DNA of 64,000 nucleotides from Streptomyces vietnamensis (GCF_000830005.1 NZ_CP010407.1:6894001-6958000), one strand, 5' to 3'; shown: positions 1-8,952, counted from the first letter of the stretch. Translations and numbers: made by a program. Notes: generated from the sequence alone by a model not told the origin.

Positions 1-174
1 GCCGGCGGCTGGGTCCGCTGGGACGCCCCCTGGCACCCCCGCGCCACCGGACCGGTCACGCTGCTCTCCCGTACCACCGACGAGGCCGGCAACACCCAGC
101 CCGAGCGGGCCGTCCACAACACCCAGGGGTACCTCTTCAACGCGGTCGTCCGTCACCCGGTCGCCGTCGTCTGA
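1..174 (+). CDS. Molybdopterin-dependent oxidoreductase, C-terminal fragment
   Basis: The window opens inside a gene; 57 codons and the TGA remain. The visible tail (WVRWDAPWHP, then ATGPVTLLSRTTDEAGNTQP, ending GYLFNAVVRHPV) matches the end of the Mo-co dimerisation domain of sulfite-oxidase-type molybdenum enzymes, an Ig-like fold in which TDEAGNTQP and a terminal N-x2-V are typical. Catalytic residues lie upstream and cannot be seen. The family assignment rests only on this tail; exact substrate unknown. Confidence 0.75.
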   Translation, partial: AGGWVRWDAPWHPRATGPVTLLSRTTDEAGNTQPERAVHNTQGYLFNAVVRHPVAVV

Positions 175-257
175 ACGGGCGGAACCGCCCGAACCTTCGT
201 ATAAAGGGCACGGGGGGTGCCTGCCCGGCGCCCCCGTGCGTTCAGGAGGTACGGGAC

Positions 258-1502
258 ATGCGGCAGACGGCTCCGGAAGGCCGCGGCCCGGTGCGCTACG
301 GACCCCCCGCACCCGACACCGGCCTCGGCACCGGCCTCCCCGTCCTGCCCGGACTCGCCGGGATCCTCGCCGCGGCCGCCGGGCGGACCGCCCCCGAGCC
401 GCCCGGCGGCGGGCCCGTCCTGCGCGAGGCCGCTGCCGGCTACTGGTGGCGCCGCGGCCTGCGCACCCACCCCGAGGACGTGGTCGCCGCCCCCGGCGCC
501 CCCGCCCTCCTCCTCGCCCTGATCGCCGCCCACGGCGGCGACCTCCTGCTGCCCCGACCCTGCCCCGCCTGGTGGACCCCGCAGGCCCGGCTCCTCGGCC
601 GCCCCGCCTACCACGTGCCCACGTCCGTCGAGGCGGGCGGCGTCCCCGATCCGTACGCCCTCCTGGAGACCGTCCGGCGGATCCGCGCCGAGGGCGGCGA
701 CCCCCGGGTCCTGCTGCTCTCCGTCGCCGACGACCCCACCGCCACCGTCGCCCCGCCCGAGCTCGTCCGCGAGGCCTGCGAGGCCGCCGTCGCCGAGGGC
801 CTCCACGTCATCAGCGACGAGACCTGGCGCGACACCCTCCACCACCCGCACGACACCGTGCTGCTCAGCCCCGCCGAGATGTGTCCCGACGACGTCACGA
901 TCCTCACCGACCTCGGCGGCGCCCTCACCCCCGCCGCCTGGCCCTGCGCCGCCGTCCGCTTCCCGCCCACCGACCCGTCGCGCGCCGACCGCTGGACCGA
1001 CCGCAGGGCCCGCGTCCTCGACGTGCTCACCGCCCTCGGCGCCCTCGTCCCAGGGCCCGTGGCCCCCGCCATGGCCCACGCCCTCGACGAGCCGGAGGAC
1101 GTCACCGTACGGGCCCGGCGCGCCGCCACCACCCACGGGCTCCTCGCGGCGGCCGCGCACCGCACCGTCCTCGCCGCCGGAGCCCTCGCCAGGCCCCCGC
1201 AGGCCGGCCGCCACCTCTACGCCGACCTCGGCCCGCTGCGCGCCGGGCTCGCCGCCCGCGGCGTCACCGACTCCCTGGAACTGGAGAGCCACCTCACCGC
1301 GCGGCTCGGCGCCCCGGCGACCGGCGGCCACCGCTTCGGCGACGAACTCGGCGCGCTGCGCGTCCGGTTCGGCACCGGCATGTTCCTCGGCGCCACCGAG
1401 GAGGAGCGCGCCGAGACCTTCAGGGTCGCCGATCCCGTGGAACTGCCGTACGTGGCACGGGCGTTGGAAGACTTCGGAGGGGCCCTGGAGGAACTCCGAT
1501 GA
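258..1502 (+). CDS. Aminotransferase class I/II-fold protein without any lysine
   Basis: 414 residues. The ATG follows a good ribosome site (CAGGAGG) and a possible TATAAA box near 200. The layout is that of fold-type I PLP enzymes: a small N-terminal segment, a large domain with DPYALLETVRRIR and a strand ending LLLSVADDPTAT, then ISDETWRD (residues 185-192) matching the usual DEIYRD aspartate region. Where the cofactor-binding Ser-x-x-Lys should come (about 215-230) the protein reads TDLGGALTPAAW. I find no lysine anywhere in the protein, so a normal internal aldimine is impossible. It may be a non-catalytic or regulatory homologue. An MBL-fold gene follows 76 bases later on the same strand, possibly co-transcribed. 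Confidence 0.75.
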   Translation: MRQTAPEGRGPVRYGPPAPDTGLGTGLPVLPGLAGILAAAAGRTAPEPPGGGPVLREAAAGYWWRRGLRTHPEDVVAAPGAPALLLALIAAHGGDLLLPRPCPAWWTPQARLLGRPAYHVPTSVEAGGVPDPYALLETVRRIRAEGGDPRVLLLSVADDPTATVAPPELVREACEAAVAEGLHVISDETWRDTLHHPHDTVLLSPAEMCPDDVTILTDLGGALTPAAWPCAAVRFPPTDPSRADRWTDRRARVLDVLTALGALVPGPVAPAMAHALDEPEDVTVRARRAATTHGLLAAAAHRTVLAAGALARPPQAGRHLYADLGPLRAGLAARGVTDSLELESHLTARLGAPATGGHRFGDELGALRVRFGTGMFLGATEEERAETFRVADPVELPYVARALEDFGGALEELR

Positions 1503-1578
1503 CGGCGACCGCGGCCGTGCGCAGCTGTCCCACCAGCCCTCCACGACGCGCCGAGCACGAGCGGAACGGAGCCCGCAG

Positions 1579-2619
1579 ATGACCGAACGGACGGCACCCC
1601 CCGCCCGGGCCGGACAGGCCCCGTACCACCCCGGCCGGGTCACGCCCCCCGCCCCCGTCCTCCAGCCCCTCGGCCGGCTCCGGCAGGACTGGCCCCGCAC
1701 CTTCGCCGACCGGCTCACCGCGCCCCTCCCCGGCGTCCGGGCCCTGGCCCGCTTCGCCCGCGAAGGAGCCGTACGCCCCCGCCCCGAGGGTCTCAGCGAC
1801 ATCCCCCTGCTGCCCTTCGAGCCCGGCCCGCTGCCGCCCGCCGGGCCCGACACCCTCGCCGTCACCTGGGTCGGCCACGCCAGCTGGGTCCTGCGCATCG
1901 GCGGACTCACCGTCCTCACCGACCCGGTCTGGTCCCGCCGCATCTTCGGCACCCCGGCCCGGCTCACCCCCGTCGGGGTCCGCTGGGAGGACCTGCCGCC
2001 CGTCGACGCCGTCGTCATCAGCCACAACCACTTCGACCACCTCGACGGCCCCACCCTCAAGCGGCTGCCCCGGCACACCCCGGTCTTCGTCCCGGCCGGA
2101 CTCGGCCGCTGGTTCACCCGCCGCCGGTTCAGCCGCGTCACCGAGCTCGACTGGTGGGAGGCCGCCGAACTCGACGGCGTCCGCTTCGACTTCGTCCCCG
2201 CGCACCACTGGTCCAAGCGCACCCTCCTGGACACCTGCCGCTCCCTGTGGGGCGGCTGGGTGCTCACCGACCGGGCCGGGCGCCGGATCCACTTCGCCGG
2301 GGACACCGGGTACGGCCACTGGTTCGCCGAGATCGGCCGCCGCCACCCCGGCATCGACCTGGCGCTGCTCCCGATCGGCGCGTACGACCCGCGCTGGTGG
2401 CTCAGCGACGTCCACACCGACCCGGAGGAGGCGGTCCGCGCCCACCAGGACCTCGGCGCGCGGCGGATGGCGCCCATGCACTGGGCCACCTTCGTGCTCT
2501 CCTCCGAGCCGGTCCTCGAACCCCTCACCCGGGTCAGGGCCGCCTGGGAGAAGACCGGTCTGCCCCGCGAGGACCTGTGGGACCTGCCGATCGGCGGCTC
2601 ACGGGTGCTCGTGCCCTGA
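1579..2619 (+). CDS. MBL-fold hydrolase, NAPE-PLD-like
   Basis: 346 residues. A metallo-beta-lactamase fold protein with the VTWVGHASW lead strand (95-103), the metal motif HNHFDHLD (149-156), a later histidine pair (209-210), FAGDTGY (239-245) and a final metal histidine in PMHWATF (301). The long N-terminal extension and the WVGHASWVLR plus FAGDTGYGHWF signature fit the group related to N-acyl-phosphatidylethanolamine phospholipase D and other lipid phosphodiesterases. ATG with GGAG upstream, 76 bases after the aminotransferase-like gene. Its 3' end overlaps the convergent DedA gene by 21 bases. Substrate not predictable. Confidence 0.85.
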   Translation: MTERTAPPARAGQAPYHPGRVTPPAPVLQPLGRLRQDWPRTFADRLTAPLPGVRALARFAREGAVRPRPEGLSDIPLLPFEPGPLPPAGPDTLAVTWVGHASWVLRIGGLTVLTDPVWSRRIFGTPARLTPVGVRWEDLPPVDAVVISHNHFDHLDGPTLKRLPRHTPVFVPAGLGRWFTRRRFSRVTELDWWEAAELDGVRFDFVPAHHWSKRTLLDTCRSLWGGWVLTDRAGRRIHFAGDTGYGHWFAEIGRRHPGIDLALLPIGAYDPRWWLSDVHTDPEEAVRAHQDLGARRMAPMHWATFVLSSEPVLEPLTRVRAAWEKTGLPREDLWDLPIGGSRVLVP

Positions 2620-3261
2620 CGGCGCCTCCCGGGGAGTGCCCCGAAGCCGCCGCCACAGCGCCGGGACCGCGCTGATCAGCACCGTCAGACCCACCGCCGC
2701 GACGACTCCCTGCCAGGGCTCGGGGAAGAGCGAACCGCCCAGGATCCCGATCAGCTGGTACGTCGCCGCCCACGCCAGGCAGGCCGCCACGTCCGCCCGG
2801 ACGAAGCGGCGCAGCGGCATCTCCGCGAGCAGGCACGCCAGCATCACCGGGATCCGCCCCGCCGGCACGAGCCGGGACAGCACGAGCACCGACACCTGGT
2901 GCGTGTCGAGCCGCTCCTGCGCGTGCGCGAGCCGGTCCGCCGTCACCCGGGAGCGCAGCGCGGCCAGCCACCTGGAGCCGTTGCGGGAACGGACCCCGCG
3001 CTGCCCGAGCCAGTACAGCGCCGTGTCGCCGAGGCAGGCGGCGAACGCCGCCACCAGGAAGACGAAGAGCAGCGAGAACGGCGAGGACTGGTGGAAGGCT
3101 ACGACCGCCGCCGAACTGACGATCGCGCCCGTCGGCACGACCGGCACGAGCGCGCCGAGCGCCACGAGCAGGAACAGCGAGGGATAGCCGACCGCCTGCT
3201 GCGTCGACTCCGGCGGCAGCTCGCGCACCGCCGTGACCATGCCGGTGAGCCCACCGATCAC
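2599..3261 (-). CDS. DedA/VTT-family membrane protein
   Basis: 220 residues with about five hydrophobic segments. The DedA core is present: a G-x-D-x2-YWLGQRG stretch after the second helix and the conserved SRLVPAGRIPVMLA re-entrant segment with its arginine. DedA proteins are inner-membrane transporters or scramblases linked to undecaprenyl-phosphate and phospholipid flipping. The GTG at 3261 has a perfect GGAGGT upstream, which makes it preferable to the ATG at 3240. That ribosome site is part of a repeat derived from the end of the neighbouring gene (see the repeat at 3258). Tail-to-tail overlap with the MBL gene. Confidence 0.85.
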   Translation of the reverse strand: MIGGLTGMVTAVRELPPESTQQAVGYPSLFLLVALGALVPVVPTGAIVSSAAVVAFHQSSPFSLLFVFLVAAFAACLGDTALYWLGQRGVRSRNGSRWLAALRSRVTADRLAHAQERLDTHQVSVLVLSRLVPAGRIPVMLACLLAEMPLRRFVRADVAACLAWAATYQLIGILGGSLFPEPWQGVVAAVGLTVLISAVPALWRRLRGTPREAPSGHEHP

Positions 3262-3378
3262 CGCGCGACCTCCGGCCGTACGGGTCCGCCGGACACGGCA
3301 CGACCGCCCGTCACCGCGCGACCTCCGGCCTCCACGAGAGCCTCCACGAGCCCTCCCGTCACCGCGCGACCTCCGGCC
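3258..3378. repeat. Three copies of a 20-bp 3'-end repeat
   Basis: A 20-bp unit (plus strand begins TCACCGCGCGACC and ends CCGGCC) occurs at 3258-3277, 3311-3330 and 3359-3378. Read on the minus strand it spells the last six codons and stop of the downstream-facing MBL gene (RPEVAR then TGA). The outermost copy supplies the GGAGGT ribosome site and the GTG start of dedA. The gene end thus appears triplicated and one copy recruited as a translation start. Confidence 0.85.
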
Positions 3379-4138
3379 GCACCCGGTCGCCGTGACCGAG
3401 GAGGTGGACCGCCACCTTCGGCGCGAGCCGGGCCGCGTGGCGGACGAACTCGTCGCCCGGTGAGTGGAACTCGTGCGGCCGGACCCCGTCGAGCCCGATC
3501 GGCCAGTACGTGCCGAAGTGCACCGGCACCGCCGCCGCCGGCGACAGCGCGGCGAGCGCCTGGGCCGCCCGCCCCGCGTCGAGGTGGCCGTGCCCGAGGT
3601 ACGGGCCCCAGCCGCCGACCGGCAGCAGGGCCACGTCCACCGGGCCCACCGCGTCCGCCATGCCGTCGAACAGGCCGGTGTCCCCGGCGAAGTACGTGCG
3701 CGCCTCGCCCTCGACGACGTACCCGAGCGCGGGGGAGCGGTGCGGCCCCACCGGCAGCCGCCGCCCGTCGTGGAGCGCCGGGACGGCCCGTACCGTCACG
3801 CCCTCCACCGTCACCGTGTCGCCCGGCTCCACCTCGGTCAGCCGCAGCCCGGCCCTGTCGAGCCTGCGGAGCCCGGGTACGGCGGCGGGCGCGCCGCGCG
3901 GCACGAGGATCCGCGTCCCCGGCGGGAGCAGGCCGAGCGAGGGGAGGTGGAGGTGGTCGGCGTGCAGGTGCGAGACGAGGACGACCTCGGCGCGGGCCGC
4001 CTCGGGCGGCGGCAGGGCGCCGCGCCGCCGGCGCAGATGGGCGAGCCGCCGCGTGAACAGCGGATCGGTGAGGAAACGGACCCCGGAGTCCTCGACCGTG
4101 CAGGTCGCGTGCCCCCACCAGGTGACCTCCACCGGCAT
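3359..4138 (-). CDS. MBL-fold metal-dependent hydrolase (UlaG-like)
   Basis: 259 residues starting MPVEVTWWGHATC, with AGAAGG before the ATG; a longer open frame upstream is not supported. Motifs: TDPLF (24-28), HLHADH metal site (57-62), HDGRR around the second histidine, YFAGDTGLFDGM, and VPVHFGTYWPIG near the end. This order is that of the UlaG/L-ascorbate-lactonase-like branch of MBL hydrolases. Distinct from the larger MBL protein at 1579. The RPEVAR tail and stop are the source of the three-copy repeat. Confidence 0.85.
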   Translation of the reverse strand: MPVEVTWWGHATCTVEDSGVRFLTDPLFTRRLAHLRRRRGALPPPEAARAEVVLVSHLHADHLHLPSLGLLPPGTRILVPRGAPAAVPGLRRLDRAGLRLTEVEPGDTVTVEGVTVRAVPALHDGRRLPVGPHRSPALGYVVEGEARTYFAGDTGLFDGMADAVGPVDVALLPVGGWGPYLGHGHLDAGRAAQALAALSPAAAVPVHFGTYWPIGLDGVRPHEFHSPGDEFVRHAARLAPKVAVHLLGHGDRVRPEVAR

Positions 4139-4247
4139 GCCGCCCTTCTGCTCTCGGTCGTCCGTGCTCGTTCCGTAACGAGAGTAAATGTCCGGAGCAT
4201 GCTCCGGAGGATGTTCGGGCGTCACCTTCCGGCAGTAGGGTCGGCCC

Positions 4248-4652
4248 ATGGACGACGTTCGGGTGGCGGCGATCGCCAGCCTCACCCCGCTCGAAGAGCT
4301 GGACAGCGACCCCTTCCTTGTCGACACGCGCGGCCAGCACGCGGTGTGTGCCCGCTGGGCCGACGACAAGGGGTACGTGCTGGCCCGTCAGCTGTTCTGC
4401 TACGGAATCCGCCCCGACCACGCGGAGCTCTGGGCCGACGTGGAGGCCGGGACGGTGGACCTCTTCGTGGCCGCCAACGAACGGGTCCTCGCCCGCGCGT
4501 TGACCTCCGTGTCCGGCTTCCGCGCCGAGTGCGAGCGGCGCGGCGTGCGGGTGGAGACCGTCGGACTTGACGAACCCCCGTACGACACGGCCGCCAAGGC
4601 GGGGGTGCACCGGCGGCTCTCGATGCCCACCGCCGGGTACGACGGCTCCTGA
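4248..4652 (+). CDS. Conserved hypothetical protein
   Basis: 134 residues, soluble and acidic, starting MDDVRVAAIA, divergent from the MBL gene with about 110 bases between. The protein reads like a small alpha/beta domain (GYVLARQLFCYGIRPDHAELWADVEAGTVDLF), no signal peptide, no metal motif. I do not recognise a characterised family. Codon use is normal for the chromosome, so I treat it as a real gene. Confidence 0.7.
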   Translation: MDDVRVAAIASLTPLEELDSDPFLVDTRGQHAVCARWADDKGYVLARQLFCYGIRPDHAELWADVEAGTVDLFVAANERVLARALTSVSGFRAECERRGVRVETVGLDEPPYDTAAKAGVHRRLSMPTAGYDGS

Positions 4653-4737
4653 ACCCCTGACTCCTGACACATGTCCCGCCCGATCGGGCCCGTTGTGCCA
4701 CGCTTGAGGCAGGAAACGGGCGAAAGGTGAAGCGGGC

Positions 4738-6969
4738 GTGGGTGACGGGCGATGGGGTGGCGCCGACCGCTGGCGGTCCGCGGGCAGGACGGTGACGCGG
4801 GTGATCGTCGTCTGGGCGGTGTCCACGCTCACGATGCTCCTCCTCGCCGGCCTCCTTCCCGACTTCCAGCTCCAGTCCGCCGACGGCGACAGTTTCACCA
4901 GGACCGCCCTCACCGCCGCCACGGCCGCGGGCGCCTTCGGTCTGCTCGTCGCGCTCGTCTGGCCGCTGATCGTGCGGGCCCTGCTGCTCGTCCCGGCTCT
5001 CCTCCTCGGCCTGCTCGTCTTCTTCCTCAACGGCTCCCTGCTGCTCGTCGCGCTCTGGCTGATCCCCGACGGGCGCGGCGCCGCCGCCCCCGAGACGGCC
5101 GTCGTGGTCGCCGCCGTCATGTCCGCGGTCGCCTCCGCCACTTCCACGGCCCTCGCCGTCCGCGACGACGACGCCTACCGGCGCCGGCTCTACCGGCTCA
5201 CCGGCCGCACCCGCCCCCGCGACCCCGGCGACACGGCGGAGGTCGTGCCGGGCACGGTCTTCCTCCAGCTCGACGGCGTCGGCCACCACGTGCTGCGCGG
5301 CGCCGTCGCCGACGGCCTCATGCCGACCGTCGCGCGCTGGCTGGACGCCGGCCACCGGCTCACCCCCTGGCGCACCGACTGGTCCAGCCAGACCGGCGCC
5401 AGCCAGCTCGGCATCCTGCACGGCTCCAACCACGACGTGCCCGCCTTCCGCTGGTACGAGAAGGACACCGGCCGGATCATGGTGTCGAACCGCCCGGCGA
5501 GCGCCGTCGAGCTCCAGCGCCGGGCCGTGCGCCGCACCGGGGACGGTGGTCTCCTCACCGTCGACGGGGCCTCCCGGGGCAACCTCTTCAGCGGCGGCGC
5601 CGACCAGCTCGCCCTCGTCCTGTCGATGGCCGCCCGGCGCGGCCGCCGCAACCGCTCCCGGGCAGGCTACTTCGCGTACTTCTCCGACCCGGCCAACGCC
5701 GTCCGCACCGCCGGATCGCTCGTCGCCGAGTGCGTCCGGGAGGTGTACCAGTCGACGCGGGCACGGCTGCGCCGGGAGACCCCGAGGGTCTCGCGCGGCG
5801 GCACGTACCCCTTCGTCCGGGCCTTCGCGACGGTCGTCGAGCGGGACGTCGTGGTCTCCGCGGTGATGGGCGACATGCTGGCCGGGCGGACCGCGGTCTA
5901 CGCCGACCTCGTCGCGTACGACGAGGTGGCGCACCACTCGGGACCGCACGGCCGCGACACCGACCAGGTCCTGGCGCGCCTCGACCGGGCGATCGCGCTC
6001 ATCGCGACCGTCGCCGAGCACGCCCCGCGTCCGTACCGGATCGTGCTGCTCTCCGACCACGGGCAGAGCCCCGGCGAGACCTTCGAGTCGGCGTACGGTC
6101 TGACGCTCAAGGAGCTCGTACGGGCCGGGTGCGGGCTCCCGGTGCCGCGCCGGGTGCGGCGGACCCGCAGGGGGCACCCCCGGACGGAGTCTGGGGGAGG
6201 ATCGGAGGCGCGGGACGCGGCGAGGGACGCGCTGCGCAGCGCGCTGCACCGGCCGGTGGACGAGAGCGGCGAGACGGCGCGGGAGCTGCCCGCCCGGCCC
6301 TCCGAGCCGGTGGTCCTCGCCTCGGGGAACCTGGGCCTCGTCTCCTTCCCCGACGTGCCGCACCGGATGACCCGGGAGGAGATCGACCGCCGCCATCCGG
6401 CGCTGCTCCGCACCCTCGCGCACCATCCGGGGATCGGTTTCGTGCTCGTGGCGAGCGCCGAGCACGGCTCGGTGGTGCTCGCCCGCGACGGGGTGGAGGT
6501 GCCGGTCGCCGAGCTCACGGACGACGGGCCGCTCGCGGTCTTCGGGCGGGGCGCGGCGCGGGCGGTGCGGCGCACGGACGGCTTCCCGCACGTCGCGGAC
6601 ATCATGGTCAACTCCATGTACGACCCGGCGACGGGCACCGTGCACGCCTTCGAGGAGCAGATCGGCTCGCACGGCGGCCTGGGCGGCGAGCAGTCGCACG
6701 CCTTCCTGCTCTCGCCGCCGGACCTGTCGCCGCCGGTGGGGGAGGGCGAGGAGCTGGTGGGGGCGGAGCGGGTGCACCGGGTGCTGCGGCGCTGGCTGCG
6801 CGAGTCCTCGGGGCCGCAGGTGCCGCTGGGGCAGGTGGGGCAGGTGGGGCAGGTAGGGCAAGTGGGGCAGCCGGGCCAGCTGGGTCAGATGGAGATTTCC
6901 CCGTCCACAAGCGCTTCGGAATCACTTCTTCCGGTTGAAGACCCGGTCGCGCAGGACAAAAACCACTGA
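4738..6969 (+). CDS. Holin-like membrane domain fused to alkaline-phosphatase-superfamily phosphodiesterase
   Basis: 743 residues from a GTG start. Residues ~20-150 hold four hydrophobic helices of the phage-holin-4/YvlD type, a small membrane module not restricted to phages. Residues ~175-700 are a type I phosphodiesterase/alkaline-phosphatase domain: FLQLDGVGHHV, the SSQTGASQLGILHGSN loop expected to hold the nucleophile, LVAYDEVAHHSG, LLSDHGQSPGETF and QIGSHGGLGGEQSH. The last 40 residues contain a low-complexity run of G-Q-V-G units. Probably an integral-membrane enzyme with its catalytic domain on one face; substrate unknown. Start and fusion are clear from uninterrupted coding. Confidence 0.85.
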   Translation: MGDGRWGGADRWRSAGRTVTRVIVVWAVSTLTMLLLAGLLPDFQLQSADGDSFTRTALTAATAAGAFGLLVALVWPLIVRALLLVPALLLGLLVFFLNGSLLLVALWLIPDGRGAAAPETAVVVAAVMSAVASATSTALAVRDDDAYRRRLYRLTGRTRPRDPGDTAEVVPGTVFLQLDGVGHHVLRGAVADGLMPTVARWLDAGHRLTPWRTDWSSQTGASQLGILHGSNHDVPAFRWYEKDTGRIMVSNRPASAVELQRRAVRRTGDGGLLTVDGASRGNLFSGGADQLALVLSMAARRGRRNRSRAGYFAYFSDPANAVRTAGSLVAECVREVYQSTRARLRRETPRVSRGGTYPFVRAFATVVERDVVVSAVMGDMLAGRTAVYADLVAYDEVAHHSGPHGRDTDQVLARLDRAIALIATVAEHAPRPYRIVLLSDHGQSPGETFESAYGLTLKELVRAGCGLPVPRRVRRTRRGHPRTESGGGSEARDAARDALRSALHRPVDESGETARELPARPSEPVVLASGNLGLVSFPDVPHRMTREEIDRRHPALLRTLAHHPGIGFVLVASAEHGSVVLARDGVEVPVAELTDDGPLAVFGRGAARAVRRTDGFPHVADIMVNSMYDPATGTVHAFEEQIGSHGGLGGEQSHAFLLSPPDLSPPVGEGEELVGAERVHRVLRRWLRESSGPQVPLGQVGQVGQVGQVGQPGQLGQMEISPSTSASESLLPVEDPVAQDKNH
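6823..6892 (+). repeat. In-frame 9-bp repeat encoding G-Q-V
   Basis: Inside the 3' end of the phosphodiesterase gene, the unit GTGGGGCAG recurs about five times, with GTAGGGCAA and GCCGGGCCA-like variants, giving a glutamine/valine/glycine tail. The in-frame periodicity points to slipped-strand variation in tail length. Confidence 0.8.
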
Positions 6970-7035
6970 TTTGGGCGCCTGTTCGCCGTTACCGGACGAT
7001 GGTTCGGATTTGTACGACGGAAGGCGCACCACCCC

Positions 7036-8406
7036 ATGAGCACGGCCACCACAACTCCACAGCGGGACGCGGCACAGCAGGAGGGCACCAAGCACGCCCG
7101 CCGCTTCGGACTCCCCATCGCGACCGCCCTGGTCATGGGCAACATCATCGGCGGCGGAATCTTCCTGCTGCCCGCCTCCGTCGCCCCCTACGGCACCGTC
7201 AGCCTCGTCGCCTTCGGCGTCCTCACCCTCGGCGCGATCGCCCTCGCCCTCGTCTTCGGCCGCCTCGCCCACCGCCTGCCGCAGACCGGCGGACCCTACG
7301 TCTACGCCCGCGCCGCCTTCGGCGACTTCGCCGGCTTCCTCGCCGCCTGGTCGTACTGGATCACCGCCTGGGTCTCCAACGCGGCCCTCGCCGTCGCCGC
7401 CGTCGGCTACCTCGACGTGATCGTCCCCGTCCACGAGTCCAAGCTCGCCACGATCGCCGCCGCCCTGGCCTTCCAGTGGCTGCCCGCACTCGCCAACCTG
7501 GCCGGCACCCGCTACGTCGGCGTCGTGCAGATCGTCGCGACCGTGCTCAAGTTCGTCCCGCTGATCCTGGTCGCCGTCGGCGGCCTGTTCTTCTTCGACA
7601 GCGCCAACCTCGGACCGTTCCAGGCGGGCGGGGGCGGCACGCTCGGCGCGGTCTCCGCCTCCGCCGCGATCCTGCTCTTCAGCTACCTCGGCGTCGAGTC
7701 CGCCGCCGTCAGCGCCGGCGAGGTCCGCGACCCCCGCCGCAACGTCGGCCGCGCCACCGTCCTCGGCACCCTCGGCGCCGCCGCGGTCTACCTGCTCGGC
7801 ACCCTCTCCGTCTTCGGCACCGTCCCCCACGACAGGCTCGTCACCTCCACCGCGCCCTTCTCCGACGCCACGAACGCCATGTTCGGCGGCTCCTGGGGCG
7901 GCACCCTCGTCGCCTGCATGGCCATGGTGAGCATCCTCGGCGCGCTCAACGGCTGGACCCTGCTCAGCGCCCAGGCCCCCTACGCGGCCGCCCGCGACGG
8001 CCTCTTCCCGAAGGTCTTCACGGTCAAGCGGCGCGGCGTCCCGACGGTCGGCGTCCTCGTCACCGTCGTCCTCGCCTCGCTCCTGACCGTCTACAACTAC
8101 ACGGCCGGCACGAAGGGCGTCTTCGAGATCCTCGTCCTCGTCACCACCTTCACCGCCACCGTGCCCTACCTGCTGTCCACCGCCGCCCAGATCTACTTCC
8201 TGCTCTCCGGACAGTCCGAGAAGGTGTCCGGGGCCCGGCTCGCCCGCGACGGCGTCCTCGCCCTCGCCGCCTTCGGCTTCTCCCTCTGGCTGGTCGCCGG
8301 ATCCGGCTACGCCGCCGTCTACCAGGGCGTCCTGTTCCTCTTCGCCGGCGTGCTCGTGTACGCGTGGATGGCGGCCCGCAAGCAGCGCGCCGCGACCCGG
8401 GGCTGA
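7036..8406 (+). CDS. APC-family amino acid permease
   Basis: 456 residues, about twelve transmembrane segments. The N-terminus has the GNIIGGGIFLLPA motif of helix 1 (APC substrate-binding unwound region), followed by TGGPYVYARAAFGDFAGF and LLFSYLGVESAAVSAGEVRDPRRN of the amino acid/polyamine antiporter (AdiC/PotE-like) branch. Likely exchanges or imports an amino acid at the plasma membrane. No enzyme gene next to it that would hint at the substrate. ATG at 7036, 66 bases after the phosphodiesterase gene. Confidence 0.88.
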   Translation: MSTATTTPQRDAAQQEGTKHARRFGLPIATALVMGNIIGGGIFLLPASVAPYGTVSLVAFGVLTLGAIALALVFGRLAHRLPQTGGPYVYARAAFGDFAGFLAAWSYWITAWVSNAALAVAAVGYLDVIVPVHESKLATIAAALAFQWLPALANLAGTRYVGVVQIVATVLKFVPLILVAVGGLFFFDSANLGPFQAGGGGTLGAVSASAAILLFSYLGVESAAVSAGEVRDPRRNVGRATVLGTLGAAAVYLLGTLSVFGTVPHDRLVTSTAPFSDATNAMFGGSWGGTLVACMAMVSILGALNGWTLLSAQAPYAAARDGLFPKVFTVKRRGVPTVGVLVTVVLASLLTVYNYTAGTKGVFEILVLVTTFTATVPYLLSTAAQIYFLLSGQSEKVSGARLARDGVLALAAFGFSLWLVAGSGYAAVYQGVLFLFAGVLVYAWMAARKQRAATRG

Positions 8407-8505
8407 CGGCCGGGGCGGTGAATCCGGGGGCCGCGCGTAGGCCGCCCGGGCGGATCTCCGGCCGGGGGCGCGTGCCGGGCGTACGGCGGGGCAGTACGGA
8501 TCTCC

Positions 8506-8892
8506 GTGAGCCCCGCGCGCCAGACGCCCGCCGCGCCCGCCACCCCGGCGGGGCGCCGGACGCGCCCGGACCGGGGCCGGCACCGGTGGATCGCGCTCCT
8601 CCTCGTCCTCGCCGCCCTGTTCGGCGCCGGGGTCGCCACCGCGCTCCCCGTCGCCGAGACGCGCGCCGCGGCCGCTGCCGCCCCGGCCTCCGACCCGGGC
8701 GGCGAGACCCACGACCAGGTCGCCACCCCGGCCGGACTCCCCGGCCGGGCCCGCCGGTACGGCACGCGCCTCCGCCCCTTCGGGCACGGGGCCCGGCCCC
8801 ACGGCCCCCGATTCCACCTCCGGATCCCGGCCCCCGCCCCCGTACCCGCCCCGCGCGGCGACGCGCTCCGGTGCGTGGTGATGCGCTGCTGA
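8506..8892 (+). CDS. Small proline/arginine-rich membrane-anchored protein
   Basis: 128 residues from GTG. A basic, proline-rich N-terminus precedes one hydrophobic helix (about residues 28-46, WIALLLVLAALFGAGVATAL), then an Ala/Pro-rich exported or cytosolic tail ending CVVMRC. No known domain. Coding is plausible because the frame has the usual Streptomyces third-position GC, but low complexity limits confidence. It may form a unit with the 60-codon gene at 8953. Confidence 0.5.
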   Translation: MSPARQTPAAPATPAGRRTRPDRGRHRWIALLLVLAALFGAGVATALPVAETRAAAAAAPASDPGGETHDQVATPAGLPGRARRYGTRLRPFGHGARPHGPRFHLRIPAPAPVPAPRGDALRCVVMRC

Positions 8893-8952
8893 GAGGCCCC
8901 GCCTCCCCGCAGTTCCCCCCCACATCACCCCCGCACCACAAGGAGCTTCGCC

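Noticed and set aside
153..2528. Very long open frames opposite or overlapping the real genes (for example 791 codons on the minus strand here, similar at 3258-5147, 4282-6861, 6922-9162 and 6999-9641)
   Set aside because: They are Arg/Gly/Pro/Ala-rich shadows caused by high GC at third positions; the true frames carry recognisable domains.
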